This document shows positions 24,205 to 37,927 of a DNA stretch of 64,000 nucleotides, one piece after another (within the stretch, counting starts at the first letter, position 1; each line of letters begins with the position of its first letter). This DNA comes from Streptomyces fradiae (GTDB lineage: Bacteria; Actinomycetota; Actinomycetes; Streptomycetales; Streptomycetaceae), in contig NZ_CP065958.1 in NCBI RefSeq assembly GCF_041270065.1, positions 3,906,001-3,970,000 on the forward strand, read 5' to 3'. The notes beneath the pieces were generated by a model. The model did no database searches and was not told where the DNA came from. It saw only the letters and a list, made by a program, of their open reading frames with translations. The position numbers and the translations under genes were made by a program.

Positions 24205-25422
24205 ATGGGTGAGGTCTTCGCGGGTCGGTACGAGCTGATCGATCCGATCGGCCGTGGCGGGATCGGCGCGGTCTGGCGTGCCTGGGACCACCGGCGCCGC
24301 CGTTACGTGGCGGCCAAGGTGCTCCAGCAGAGCGACGCCCACGCACTGCTCCGCTTCGTGCGCGAGCAGGCGCTGCGCATCGACCACCCGCACGTCCTCG
24401 CCCCGGCCAGCTGGGCCGCGGACGACGACAAGGTCCTCTTCACGATGGACCTGGTGGCGGGCGGCTCGCTGGCGCACGTGATCGGGGACTACGGCGCGCT
24501 GCCGCCCCGGTTCGTGTGCGTCCTGCTCGACCAGCTGCTGTCCGGTCTGGCCGCGGTGCACGCGGAGGGGGTCGTGCACCGCGACATCAAGCCGGCGAAC
24601 ATCCTCATGGAGGTCACCGGCACCGGACGGCCGCACCTGCGGCTCTCCGACTTCGGCATCTCGATGCGCAAGGGCGAGCCCCGCCTCACCGAGACCAACT
24701 ACGTGGTGGGGACGCCCGGTTACTTCGCGCCCGAGCAACTGATGGGCGCCGAGCCCGACTTCACGGCCGATCTGTTCGCGGCCGGCCTGGTCGCGCTCTA
24801 TCTGCTCCAGGGCCGCAAGCCCGACTCGCAGGCCCTCGTGGAGCACTTCCGGGCGCACGGCACGCCGGGCGCCCCGCAGGGCATCCCGGAGCCGCTCTGG
24901 CAGGTCCTCGCCGGGCTGCTGCAGCCCGACCCGCAGGCGCGCTTCAAGACGGCCACGGGGGCGCGCAAGGCGCTCACGGCAGCCGTCGAGCTGCTGCCGG
25001 AGCCCGCGGCCGGTGAGGAGCCGGTCGAGGTCTTCGACCAGATCGGCCCGCTGCCGGCCGGCTTCGGCCCGGACGGCCCGCAGCCCGCGGCCCCGGCCGC
25101 CCCGGCGCCCGCGCCCGTACCCGTACAGCCCCTGCCGGGACCGTCCGAGACCGGCAGCTTCCATCTGCCGCCGCCACCGCAGCACGCGCCCGTGCAGGCG
25201 CCCGCACCGGCTCCGACGCCGACCCAGCGGGTGGTCGCGGCCCCCGCCGCCTTCGTGCAGACGCCCACGGCGGCCGTGCCGTACGAGCAGCAGCAGCCGC
25301 ACAACCAGCCCGCCGTGGTCCCCGTACGCCGACCGGGGCCGCCCGCCAAGGTGGCGGTGCCGGTCCTGATCACCGCCCTGGTGTGCTTCGCCGTGGGGAT
25401 CTGGGCCCTGCTGCAGGCCTAG
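24205..25422 (+). CDS. Ser/Thr protein kinase with C-terminal membrane anchor
   Basis: A kinase of 405 residues, starting at ATG 24205 (MGEVFAGRYELIDPIGRGGI), with a GGGGAG about 13 bases upstream. The kinase domain (about 8-265) shows GRGGIGAVW, catalytic Lys38 (VAAKVL), HRDIKPANIL, DFG in LSDFGISMR, and the substrate-binding VGTPGYFAPEQL. A Pro/Ala/Gln-rich linker (about 290-375) precedes one membrane helix at the extreme C-terminus (about 382-404). Only a few residues can be outside the cell, so there is no sensor domain, unlike PknB. Partner and signal are unknown; the adjacent DNA-binding protein is the obvious candidate. Confidence 0.9.
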   Translation: MGEVFAGRYELIDPIGRGGIGAVWRAWDHRRRRYVAAKVLQQSDAHALLRFVREQALRIDHPHVLAPASWAADDDKVLFTMDLVAGGSLAHVIGDYGALPPRFVCVLLDQLLSGLAAVHAEGVVHRDIKPANILMEVTGTGRPHLRLSDFGISMRKGEPRLTETNYVVGTPGYFAPEQLMGAEPDFTADLFAAGLVALYLLQGRKPDSQALVEHFRAHGTPGAPQGIPEPLWQVLAGLLQPDPQARFKTATGARKALTAAVELLPEPAAGEEPVEVFDQIGPLPAGFGPDGPQPAAPAAPAPAPVPVQPLPGPSETGSFHLPPPPQHAPVQAPAPAPTPTQRVVAAPAAFVQTPTAAVPYEQQQPHNQPAVVPVRRPGPPAKVAVPVLITALVCFAVGIWALLQA

Positions 25423-25430
25423 GCCGTATC

Positions 25431-26735
25431 TCAGCCCGCCCTACGGGCCAGGAGCCACCAGGCGCCCAGGCCGAGCAGCAGCACGCTGCCCGCGCCGATG
25501 CCCGCGGCGCCGACGATCTTCAGGGTGCCGCTGCGCTCGGCCTCGCCGGCGCTCTGGCCGCTGGCGGCCGCGTCGCGGTCGTCCGCGGTCACCGAGAAGA
25601 CGCCGGCGGGCCCGGCGTACGGCGGCGCGGGCTTGGCCTGGCCCGTGATGTTCACGCGCAGGGTCAGCGGAAGCGGCTTGTCCCCGTAGTCCTTGGCCAG
25701 TTCCGGGCTGAGGGTCGCCGACAGGTAGTACCAGCCGGCGAAGCGCATGGCGCTGGTGGAGTCGTTGGACGCGAAGCGGTTCTCGTAGGCCACCGGGCGC
25801 TCCGGGTCGAGCGCCATCGTCGCCGGGTCGCCGGAGTACGTCATGGAGTCCTGGTCGACATGGCCGCGCGCCGGGTTCTCCAGGGAGAGCACCAGCGCGT
25901 TGGAGACATAGGCGTCGCCGGCCGGGCTGCTGCCCAGTTCCGCGCTGGCGAAGAGCTGCTGGCCCCAGTCGACCGGCACCCGGTAGTAGACCGTGCGGCC
26001 GGGCGCGAGGTCGGTGCGCCACTCGCCCTGCGTCAGCGAGGTGGCGTCGGTGAAGCCGGCGCCGCCGTCGCGCCGCTGCGGGCCGCCGGTGGGCGGCTGG
26101 GGCGTGCCGGAGGCCCAGTTCGAGGGGAGCGCGGTCGGGCCGGGCGCCTTGGAGAGGCCCGGCTCGGTCAGATAGCGGATCTCCAGGTCCCAGTCGCCGC
26201 CGTCCGAGCCGTCCTTGGAGTCGCGCTCGACGAGGACGTAGTACGCGCCGGCCTGCGTGCAGCTCGTCGACTCCGGCTCGATGGTGCGGTGGGCGTACGC
26301 GGCGATGGGCTGGGTGAACGCACCGGAGAAGGAGACGGTCTGGTAGCCGCACTGGCTGTTGGAGCCGTCCTGCATGCTCACCTTGATGCCGTCGCCGTAG
26401 GTGGCCTTGCCGCCCTTCCTGGGGACGGCGACGACGGAGACGTACGCGTTCTGCTTCGTGTCGAGGTCGACGCGGTAGTAGAGCTTGCCGTCCTTCTTGA
26501 TGGTGGAGCGGTAGGTCTGGCCGGCCTTCAGCCGCGCGGCGTCCAGGTTGGAGACGGCGCCCGTCACCTGCTGCGCGGCGCCGTCGAAGGCGTACGCGCC
26601 GTCGCCGCCGGCCGCCGCCCACGCCCCGCCCGGCAGGGCGAGGCCCGCGCACAGTGCCGTGGCCAGCGCCCCGGCCGCCCGCCCGTACGCCGCGGCCGTG
26701 CCCCGGCCGCGCCCGGTACCCCGTTGCCTCTTCAC
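25431..26735 (-). CDS. Secreted, C-terminally membrane-anchored protein of unknown function
   Basis: A protein of 434 residues starting at GTG 26735 (VKRQRGTGRG) behind GAGGGGAAG. A signal peptide (about 1-40) ends near GGAWAAAG. The extracytoplasmic part has two similar modules with LKAGQTYRSTIKKDGKLYYR and LAPGRTVYYRVPVDWGQQLF, suggesting a duplicated beta-sandwich fold. A C-terminal membrane helix (about 408-430, GIGAGSVLLLGLGAWWLL) ends with Arg residues. There is no LPxTG or LAxTG motif before the helix. I do not recognise a named family. It converges on the kinase gene with an eight-base gap. Confidence 0.8.
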   Translation of the reverse strand: MKRQRGTGRGRGTAAAYGRAAGALATALCAGLALPGGAWAAAGGDGAYAFDGAAQQVTGAVSNLDAARLKAGQTYRSTIKKDGKLYYRVDLDTKQNAYVSVVAVPRKGGKATYGDGIKVSMQDGSNSQCGYQTVSFSGAFTQPIAAYAHRTIEPESTSCTQAGAYYVLVERDSKDGSDGGDWDLEIRYLTEPGLSKAPGPTALPSNWASGTPQPPTGGPQRRDGGAGFTDATSLTQGEWRTDLAPGRTVYYRVPVDWGQQLFASAELGSSPAGDAYVSNALVLSLENPARGHVDQDSMTYSGDPATMALDPERPVAYENRFASNDSTSAMRFAGWYYLSATLSPELAKDYGDKPLPLTLRVNITGQAKPAPPYAGPAGVFSVTADDRDAAASGQSAGEAERSGTLKIVGAAGIGAGSVLLLGLGAWWLLARRAG

Positions 26736-26862
26736 GCGCTTCCCCTCGTCGTGTCCGTGCCGGCCCATCCTGCCCGCCCGTACGGCCCACACCCTACAAA
26801 TTCGCGAGAGCAAGCCTTCCGTTCGCAAGAGAAAACCAAGAGGAAGCCGAGAGAGACAGAGC

Positions 26863-26895
26863 GAGGCCCCGGCCGCTTCACGCGACCGGGGCCTC
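26863..26895 (-). terminator. Terminator after the DLW-39 gene
   Basis: GAGGCCCCGG (26863-26872) pairs with CCGGGGCCTC (26886-26895). It lies 22 bases beyond the DLW-39 stop, in the direction of transcription. Confidence 0.8.
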
Positions 26896-26917
26896 ACCCT
26901 TGGACGATCTGTTCGTC

Positions 26918-27052
26918 TCACACACCCGAACCTGCGGGCACGGAGTCGGTCGCCTCCGTCCACAGATCCTGCTCGGCGCGATCCGCCTGGATCTGGCGGT
27001 ACACGAGGAGCCCGCCGATGGCGGCCAGTGCGACCAGGAGAAGCTTCTTCAC
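26918..27052 (-). CDS. DLW-39 family peptide
   Basis: A peptide of 44 residues, VKKLLLVALAAIGGLLVYRQ followed by a polar tail with AEQDLW. It has one N-terminal hydrophobic helix (about 4-19) and the Asp-Leu-Trp triad that names the DLW-39 family, found near gyrase genes in actinobacteria. GTG at 27052 starts it. The role is unknown. It lies downstream of tRNA-Ile and the gyrase cluster on the same strand. Confidence 0.88.
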   Translation of the reverse strand: MKKLLLVALAAIGGLLVYRQIQADRAEQDLWTEATDSVPAGSGV

Positions 27053-27156
27053 CGCGCGACCTCGTCTTTCGTTGACGTAGGAGACTTCTGACGCCCACTC
27101 TACACACCGGTCGATATCGATCGGTGACCTAGCCGGACACGCGTCCGCCAAAAGCA

Positions 27157-27189
27157 ATCGGCCCGGACGGGTGAACCGTCCGGGCCGAT
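27157..27189 (-). terminator. Terminator after tRNA-Ile
   Basis: ATCGGCCCGGACGG (27157-27170) pairs exactly with CCGTCCGGGCCGAT (27176-27189) across a five-base loop, and TTGCTTTTGG follows on the minus strand. It begins eight bases beyond the tRNA-Ile 3' end. Confidence 0.92.
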
Positions 27190-27197
27190 CTTCTGTG

Positions 27198-27271
27198 TGG
27201 GGCTAACAGGATTTGAACCTGTGGCCTCATCCTTATCAGGGATGCGCTCTAACCAACTGAGCTATAGCCCC
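27198..27271 (-). tRNA. tRNA-Ile (anticodon GAT)
   Basis: A 74-nt tRNA without encoded CCA. The acceptor stem GGGGCTA pairs with TAGCCCC. The anticodon stem CATCC/GGATG encloses the loop CTGATAA, so the anticodon is GAT. The T arm ACAGGTTCAAATCCTGT is standard. Its position after gyrA and the DUF3566 gene is common in actinobacteria. Confidence 0.97.
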
Positions 27272-27392
27272 GCCGCGCTTTGCGGTGTGTGTCCCGCGCG
27301 CTGACTCCTGAAGATTAGCGCACGTGGGGGCCAGTCCCAAAATCGGTTCCGAGGACCGGCCCCCCGAGGGTCATGCGGGGGTCATCCGCAGG

Positions 27393-28070
27393 TCACTCGT
27401 CCTCCGCCAGCGTGAGCTCGACGCCGCCCACGAATCCGGCCGAGAGGTTGTAGATGAAGGCGCCCAGGGTGGCGAGCGCCGTCATCAGGACGACGTCGAT
27501 CACCGCGATCACCGAGGTGAACATCAGGACGCGCGGCAGCGACAGGAAGGACTGCAGGTCGAAGCCGTTCGACTCGTTGGAGCCGGTCGCCTCGCTGATG
27601 GTGCCGCCGACGGTCGAGAAGACGCCCATGGCGTCCATGACCATCCACAGCACCGCCGCGGCCACCACCGTGCAGATGCCGAGCGCGATGGAGAGCAGGA
27701 AGCTCACCTTCATCACCGACCACGGGTCCGCCTTGGCGACCCGCAGCCGCGCCTTGCGGGTGCGCGGCGTGGTGCGCGCCCCCGTCCGGGCCTTGCGCTG
27801 GGCGGCCGCGTTCTGGCCGCCCAGGGTGCCGCCGGCGCCACCGCCCTGCGGCTGCTGGCCGGTGCCATAGGCCTGCGGCGGGTGGTACGGGCCGCTCTGC
27901 TGCGCCCCCGCCCGCTCGCCGGGCAGTGGCCCGTTGTACGTCTCGTACGAGGGCCGCTGCCCCCGAGTGTCCGTCACCGTACCCCCTTGGGAGTCCGTGG
28001 CGGGGCCACGGGCACCGCTCGATCCTGCGGACCGGCCGTCGGCCGAACCGGCGCCCGTGGCTCCACTCAC
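27393..28070 (-). CDS. DUF3566 transmembrane protein
   Basis: A protein of 225 residues. The first 110 or so residues are a polar, Gly/Gln/Pro-rich cytoplasmic tail. The DUF3566 domain follows, with LRVAKADPWSVMKVSFLLS at its start, a first membrane helix (about 122-145), an extracytoplasmic loop, and a second helix near residues 175-205 leading to the glycine-rich end FIYNLSAGFVGGVELTLAEDE. It lies three bases after gyrA and is surely on the same transcript. The family is conserved beside gyrA in actinobacteria; its function is unknown. Confidence 0.92.
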   Translation of the reverse strand: MSGATGAGSADGRSAGSSGARGPATDSQGGTVTDTRGQRPSYETYNGPLPGERAGAQQSGPYHPPQAYGTGQQPQGGGAGGTLGGQNAAAQRKARTGARTTPRTRKARLRVAKADPWSVMKVSFLLSIALGICTVVAAAVLWMVMDAMGVFSTVGGTISEATGSNESNGFDLQSFLSLPRVLMFTSVIAVIDVVLMTALATLGAFIYNLSAGFVGGVELTLAEDE

Positions 28071-28073
28071 GCT

Positions 28074-30707
<2,634 letters not shown>

Positions 30708-30748
30708 TGCTGGTCGTCAGTCCTTTCGTACGGTCAGCTGAGACCGAC

Positions 30749-32907
<2,159 letters not shown>

Positions 32908-33038
32908 TGCCGCCCTCGACGGCCCCGAGACGACTCCCCATATCCGGAGAGGGGCTCCAGAGGCCCCTGACGGCCACCTAGCGCTTCGGGTCGTAGCGCG
33001 TTGTGGTGGCGGAGGGCGAGGACCTGGCAGAGGCGAAG

Positions 33039-33180
33039 TGGGGGTTGGCTGTTTGTGGGCATTCGTCCCGCTTGGGCTGGGGGTCCCCCCGCCGAAGGCA
33101 GGGGGAGGGTGGGCAGAAACCCCCCAGGGCGGCGCCCGTTCCCCGCGCCTCCGCCCCGACGGACCCGCACCCGCGGTCGG
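33039..33180. repeat. Likely dispersed Streptomyces intergenic repeat with hairpins
   Basis: This part of the gyrB-dciA gap has no coding signal. It contains GGTTGGCTGTTTGTGGGC, then GGGGGTCCCCCC overlapping the hairpin CCCCCCGCCGAAGGCAGGGG, then CGTTCCCCGCGCC. These blocks resemble short palindromic elements I know from many Streptomyces intergenic regions. Copy number cannot be seen from one window. Confidence 0.5.
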
Positions 33181-33186
33181 TCCGGC

Positions 33187-33750
33187 TCAGCCGTACGTGT
33201 CCCCGGGCCCCGTAGACCCCGGCGCCCGCAGCGGCCCGTACCCCCGGCGGGGCCCGCCGGGCCCGAGCACCTTGATCATCCGCACCGTCCCGTGCCCGAG
33301 GTCCTCGTTCAGCCGCGCCACCAGCCTCGGCGCGAGCAGCCTCAGCTGCGTCGCCCACACCGTGGAATCGCACTGCACGGTGAGCACCCGCTCCTCCGGC
33401 TCCTCGTCGTACTTCAGCGGCACGCAGTGCTTCGCCAGGTCCTCGCCGACGATCTGCGGCCAGCGCCCCATGACCCCGCCCACCGCCGCCGGCGTCTCCC
33501 AGCCGCGCTCGGTGATCAGCCGGTTGATCGCGGCGCCGAGCGCCATCGGGTCGCGCCCGTCGGCGCGCGCGCCGGAGCGCAGTCCGCCGCCGCGCCGGGC
33601 CTGCTTCTTCTGCGCGGCGGCCGCGCCCCGCGCCTTCGCCTGCTCCTTGGCGGCGCGCAGCGCGACGCGGGCGAGGTCGACCCCGGTCGGCTCGGGAGCC
33701 GAAGGCTTGTCCACAGGTTGTGGAGACTGTGGGGAACTCTCGCCGTTCAT
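33187..33750 (-). CDS. dciA: DciA-type replicative helicase loader (DUF721)
   Basis: A protein of 187 residues from ATG 33750; GTG 33753 is equally possible and overlaps the recF stop. The N-terminal half is basic and disordered, with RARGAAAAQKKQARRGGG-like content. The C-terminal DUF721 domain (about 85-160) has the conserved Trp in GRWPQIVGEDLAKHC, then ERVLTVQCDSTVWATQLRLL. DciA loads or activates DnaB helicase in bacteria lacking DnaC. Its place after recF matches the mycobacterial dciA locus. A perfect DnaA box (33707-33715) lies within the coding sequence. Confidence 0.88.
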   Translation of the reverse strand: MNGESSPQSPQPVDKPSAPEPTGVDLARVALRAAKEQAKARGAAAAQKKQARRGGGLRSGARADGRDPMALGAAINRLITERGWETPAAVGGVMGRWPQIVGEDLAKHCVPLKYDEEPEERVLTVQCDSTVWATQLRLLAPRLVARLNEDLGHGTVRMIKVLGPGGPRRGYGPLRAPGSTGPGDTYG

Positions 33751-34880
33751 CACCGCGCCGCCACCTTCTCCACCGCGCCGCCCGCCACCGCGTACCGCGT
33801 CCCCGCGAGGACTCCCGGCACGTCGTCGTCGACCGCCGCCGTCACGAGCACCTGCTCGCCCGGTGCCACCAGCTCCGCGAGCCGCTCGCGGCGCCGCGCG
33901 TCCAGCTCGGCGAAGACGTCGTCGAGGACGAGCACCGGCTCGTTGCCCTCGGCGCGCAGCAGGTCGTACGAGGCGAGGCGGAGCGCCAGCGCGTACGACC
34001 AGGACTCGCCGTGGCTCGCGTACCCCTTGGCCGGCAGGTCGCCGAGCTTGAGCAGCAGGTCGTCGCGGTGCGGTCCGACCAGCGTGACCCCGCGCTCGAT
34101 CTCCTGCTTGCGTACGTCGGCGAGCGCGCCGATCAGCTGCCCGTACAGCTCCTCCCGGGTGTGCCCGGAACCGGGTGCGGAGGGCTTGTACTCCAGCTGG
34201 ACCGGCCCGCCGCCGGGAGCCAGCTGCTCGTACGCCTTGTCGGCGAGCGGGCGGAGCATGCCGATGAGGTCGAGCCGCTGGGCCAGCAGCTCGGCGCCGG
34301 CCCGGGCCAGGTGCTGGTCCCACACGTCGAGCGTGGACATGTCCATGGAGCGGCCGCCGTGCCGCCGCGCCATGGCGGCGGACTTCAGGAGCGTGTTGCG
34401 CTGCTTGAGCACCCGCTCGTAGTCGGAGCGCACGCCCGCCATGCGCGGCGCGCGCGCCGTGATCAGCTCGTCGAGGAAGCGCCGGCGCTCACCGGGGTCG
34501 CCCTTGATCAGCGCCAGGTCCTCCGGCGCGAACAGCACGGTCCGTACGATGCCGAGCACGTCCCGCGGCCTGACCTGCGAGGACCTGTTGATACGGGCCC
34601 GGTTCGCGCGCCCCGGGTTGAGCTCCAGCTCGACCAGCTGGGAGCGCTCGCCCTGGGTGACGGCGGCCCGGATGACCGCCCGCTCCGCGCCCATCCGCAC
34701 CAGCGGGGCATCGGAGGAGACGCGGTGGCTGCCGAGGGTGGCGAGATAGCCGACCGCCTCGACGAGATTGGTCTTGCCCTGGCCGTTCGCCCCCACGAAC
34801 GCGGTGACGCCCGGATCGAGCGGAACCTCGACCCGGGCGTACGAGCGGAAGTCGGCCAGCGACAGATGCGTGACGTGCAT
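33750..34880 (-). CDS. recF: DNA replication and repair protein RecF
   Basis: A protein of 376 residues, starting ATG 34880 ([19 protein letters not shown]). Walker A is [20 protein letters not shown], the ABC-type signature is near [17 protein letters not shown], and Walker B is [17 protein letters not shown]. RecF binds gapped DNA and loads RecA through RecOR. Its stop overlaps the dciA start. It lies 56 bases after gnd. Confidence 0.97.
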   Translation of the reverse strand: MHVTHLSLADFRSYARVEVPLDPGVTAFVGANGQGKTNLVEAVGYLATLGSHRVSSDAPLVRMGAERAVIRAAVTQGERSQLVELELNPGRANRARINRSSQVRPRDVLGIVRTVLFAPEDLALIKGDPGERRRFLDELITARAPRMAGVRSDYERVLKQRNTLLKSAAMARRHGGRSMDMSTLDVWDQHLARAGAELLAQRLDLIGMLRPLADKAYEQLAPGGGPVQLEYKPSAPGSGHTREELYGQLIGALADVRKQEIERGVTLVGPHRDDLLLKLGDLPAKGYASHGESWSYALALRLASYDLLRAEGNEPVLVLDDVFAELDARRRERLAELVAPGEQVLVTAAVDDDVPGVLAGTRYAVAGGAVEKVAAR

Positions 34881-34936
34881 GGTGGGCGCCGACCTTCCCC
34901 CGGCTGCTGTGCACCGCGGGGTGCACAGCCTGTGGA

Positions 34937-35815
34937 TTACTTCTTCGTCTCGACCGCGTGGCCGCCGAACTGGTTGCGCAGTGCGGCGATCATCTTCATC
35001 TGCGGCGAGTCGTCCTGACGCGACGCGAACCGCGCGAACAGCGACGCGGTGATCGCCGGGAGCGGTACGGCGTTGTCGATGGCGGCCTCGACGGTCCACC
35101 GGCCCTCGCCGGAGTCCGAGGCGTAGCCGCGCAGCTTGTCCAGGTGCTCGTCCTCGTCGAGGGCGTTGACCGCGAGGTCCAGCAGCCAGGAGCGGATGAC
35201 GGTGCCTTCCTGCCAGGAGCGGAAGACCTCGCGGACGTCGGTCACGGAGTCGACCTTCTCCAGGAGCTCCCAGCCCTCGGCGTAGGCCTGCATCATCGCG
35301 TACTCGATGCCGTTGTGGACCATCTTCGCGAAGTGGCCGGCGCCGACCTTGCCCGCGTGCACGGAGCCGAACTCGCCCTCGGGCTTGAGGGCGTCGAAGA
35401 TCGGCTGGACCTTCGCGACGTGCTCGGCGTCGCCGCCGTACATCAGCGCGTAGCCGTTCTCCAGGCCCCAGACGCCGCCGGAGACACCGCAGTCGACGAA
35501 GCCGATGCCCTTGGCGGCGAGCTCCTCGGCGTGCTTCTCGTCGTCCGTCCAGCGGGAGTTTCCGCCGTCCACGACGATGTCGCCGGGGGAGAGCAGCTGG
35601 GCCAGCTCGTCGACGGTCGACTGGGTCGCCGCACCGGCGGGGACCATGACCCACACGACGCGCGGACCCTTGAGCTTGCCCACAAGCTCTTCGAGGCTGT
35701 GGACATCGGCGAGGTCCGGGTTGCGGTCGTATCCGACGACAGTGTGGCCGGCGCGGCGAATGCGCTCGCGCATGTTGCCGCCCATCTTGCCGAGACCGAC
35801 GAGACCGAGCTCCAT
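34937..35815 (-). CDS. gnd: 6-phosphogluconate dehydrogenase, short (decarboxylating) form
   Basis: A protein of 292 residues, the short type rather than the 470-residue enzyme. The N-terminal Rossmann fold begins [20 protein letters not shown], with the nucleotide motif GLGKMG. The catalytic region has [17 protein letters not shown] and [19 protein letters not shown], where Lys and Asn are the usual catalytic residues. It oxidises 6-phosphogluconate to ribulose 5-phosphate in the pentose phosphate pathway. It is inserted between dnaN and recF, a known actinobacterial arrangement. Confidence 0.95.
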   Translation of the reverse strand: MELGLVGLGKMGGNMRERIRRAGHTVVGYDRNPDLADVHSLEELVGKLKGPRVVWVMVPAGAATQSTVDELAQLLSPGDIVVDGGNSRWTDDEKHAEELAAKGIGFVDCGVSGGVWGLENGYALMYGGDAEHVAKVQPIFDALKPEGEFGSVHAGKVGAGHFAKMVHNGIEYAMMQAYAEGWELLEKVDSVTDVREVFRSWQEGTVIRSWLLDLAVNALDEDEHLDKLRGYASDSGEGRWTVEAAIDNAVPLPAITASLFARFASRQDDSPQMKMIAALRNQFGGHAVETKK

Positions 35816-35925
35816 CAGAGATTCCTTAAGCGTCGTGTGCGGTTCGTACCCGGGTCCGAGCCTACGCCCGGACCCGCGTGCACACCTGTGGGGTCAGCCG
35901 CTCAGTCGACGCCCGAATACCGACG

Positions 35926-37056
35926 TCAGCCGCTCAGCCGGACCGGCATGATCAGGTACTTGTAGGCCTCGTCCGCCTCCGCGTCGAGCGCGGGCTTGCC
36001 GCTCAGGAGGGCGGGCTTGGTGGAGGTCGTGAAGGAGAGCTGGGCGACCGGGGAGTCGATGGCGCTCAGGCCGTCGAGCAGGAAGGTCGGGTTGAAGGCG
36101 ATCGAGATGTCGTCGCCCTCCAGCTGCGCGTCGACGCGCTCCACAGCCTGTGCGTCGTCGCTGGAGCCGGCCTCCAGGATGAGCACGCCCTGCTCGAAGC
36201 TGAGCCGGACCGGGGTGTTGCGCTCGGCCACCAGGGCGACGCGCTTGACGGCCTCGACGAAGGGGGCGGTCTCGATCACCGCGACCGAGTTGAACTCGGT
36301 GGGGAAGAGCGTCCGGTACTTCGGCAGGTCGCCCTCGAGCAGCCGGGTGGTGGTGCGGCGGCCGGCGCCCTCGAAGCCGATCAGGCCCTCGCCCTTGCCG
36401 GAGCCGGAGAGCGCCAGGGTGACCGTGTCGCCGCTGGTGAGCGCCTTGGCGGTGTCCAGGAGGGTCTTCGCCGGCACCAGGGCGACTGCGGAGGCGTCCG
36501 GGGACTCCGGCTTCCACAGGAACTCGCGGACCGCGAAGCGGTAGCGGTCGGTGGAGGCCAGGGTGACGGTGTCGCCCTCGATCTCGATGCGCACACCGGT
36601 GAGGACGGGCAGCGTGTCGTCACGGCCGGCGGCGATGGCCACCTGCGCGGCGGCGGAGGCGAAGACCTCACCGGGGACGGTGCCGGTGGCGGTGGGCATC
36701 TCGGGCAGCGCCGGGTACTCCTCCACAGGCAGGGTGTGGAGGGTGAAGCGGGACGAGCCGCAGACCACGGTCGCCCGTACACCGTCTGTGGAGATCTCCA
36801 CCGGGCGGTTGGGGAGAGCGCGGCAGATGTCGGCGAGCAGGCGGCCGGAGACCAGGACGGTGCCGTCCTCCTCGACCTCGGCCTCGACGGAGACCCGCGC
36901 CGAGACCTCGTAGTCGAAGCTGGAGAAGCTCAGCGCGCCGTCCTCGGCCTTCAGCAGAAGGCCCGCGAGTACGGGCGCCGGCGGACGGGCCGGAAGGCTG
37001 CGGGCCACCCACGCCACCGCCTCCGCGAGTACATCGCGCTCCACCCGGATCTTCAC
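35926..37056 (-). CDS. dnaN: DNA polymerase III beta sliding clamp
   Basis: A protein of 376 residues with the three repeated clamp domains expected of DnaN. The GTG start at 37056 (VKIRVERDVLAEAVAWVARS) follows AGGAGG. Conserved segments include FDYEVSARVSVEAEVEEDGT in domain I and the C-terminal YKYLIMPVRLSG, which forms part of the hydrophobic cleft that binds polymerase and other partners. It lies directly downstream of oriC and is read away from it. Confidence 0.98.
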   Translation of the reverse strand: MKIRVERDVLAEAVAWVARSLPARPPAPVLAGLLLKAEDGALSFSSFDYEVSARVSVEAEVEEDGTVLVSGRLLADICRALPNRPVEISTDGVRATVVCGSSRFTLHTLPVEEYPALPEMPTATGTVPGEVFASAAAQVAIAAGRDDTLPVLTGVRIEIEGDTVTLASTDRYRFAVREFLWKPESPDASAVALVPAKTLLDTAKALTSGDTVTLALSGSGKGEGLIGFEGAGRRTTTRLLEGDLPKYRTLFPTEFNSVAVIETAPFVEAVKRVALVAERNTPVRLSFEQGVLILEAGSSDDAQAVERVDAQLEGDDISIAFNPTFLLDGLSAIDSPVAQLSFTTSTKPALLSGKPALDAEADEAYKYLIMPVRLSG

Positions 37057-37183
37057 CGGAACCGCCTCCTGCTTGTTGCTGGCTCTTCGTCGACTGCGGG
37101 AACCAGTCTGACGTACGCCACCGACACTCGGTGCGGCTCGGGGTCAAGTCGCGACAACAGGTCGCCGAGGCTCCGGGCTCGAG

Positions 37184-37746
37184 TTGTGCACAGGCCCCGC
37201 TTCAAAGCGGATTCCGAGCTAACTATGAGTGGTCGTAGTAGTAGGGCCTGTGGAAACCGTGGATAACGTCGTCCATGCAGGTCAGACCCGGTTTTTTGTC
37301 CACCGCCCCTGTGGGTGCAGCCCGTGGAAAACCGGGGTCCGCTGTGGACACACGAAAGTTCTGCACACCCGATTCACAGGCGACGGGGAGTTCTCCCCAG
37401 TGCTGTCCCCAGCTTTCCCCAGGTTCCCCACAGCCCAAACGTCTCCCTTGGTGTGACCGCTTTCACTCGGCCCAGTGAGCCCGGGCGTTTCGTTGCCGAA
37501 CAGTGGACAGGCGTGTGGAGAAGCTGTGGGCAACCGAGCCTCGCCTGTGGGTTGCCGGTGGACAACCGAATGGCGCCCCTGTGGACGAAACTTTCGTCCA
37601 CAGCCTGTGGAGATCGTTTGCCAACAATTCCACAGGCCTCTGACCTGGAGTGATGGTCTGTCACCAGGTGGGCCTGTGGATGCAATCCGGATAACTCGGC
37701 AGTCCCCACCCTGTGGACGGGAGATCATCCCCCAATCTGTGGAGAA
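37184..37746. other. oriC: Chromosomal origin of replication oriC
   Basis: The 870-bp non-coding gap between dnaA and dnaN contains at least ten 9-mers within one mismatch of TTGTCCACA or TTATCCACA. Plus-strand boxes start at 37184, 37296 and 37594. Minus-strand boxes start at 37258, 37343, 37514, 37525, 37557, 37580 and 37738. Several weaker TCCACA cores lie between them. The boxes at 37580 and 37594 form an inverted pair. None is a perfect match. The dense box array and location identify the Streptomyces oriC. Confidence 0.95.
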
Positions 37747-37787
37747 CCCGCCACCGCACCTCACTAATCGAACAGCGCCGCCGCGCC

Positions 37788-37847
37788 GAAGCGGCTCCGG
37801 GGACGCTGAAACGCCTCCGGGAACGCTGAAACGGCTCCGCGAACGCC
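37788..37847. repeat. Three 20-bp tandem repeats next to dnaA
   Basis: Units GAAGCGGCTCCGGGGACGCT (37788-37807), GAAACGCCTCCGGGAACGCT (37808-37827) and GAAACGGCTCCGCGAACGCC (37828-37847) lie head to tail between the last oriC box and the dnaA terminator. The third unit runs into the terminator stem. Role unknown. Confidence 0.8.
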
Positions 37848-37887
37848 GAAGGGCGCCGCGGATCTCTACCCGGGGCGCCCTTCGGCG
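37844..37887 (-). terminator. Terminator of dnaA
   Basis: CGCCGAAGGGCGCC (37844-37857) pairs exactly with GGCGCCCTTCGGCG (37874-37887) around a 16-base loop, beginning 40 bases after the dnaA stop. It should keep dnaA transcription out of oriC. Confidence 0.88.
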
Positions 37888-37927
37888 ATGCGGCGGCGTC
37901 AGCCTGGCGCGTCAGCAGCCTGGCACG

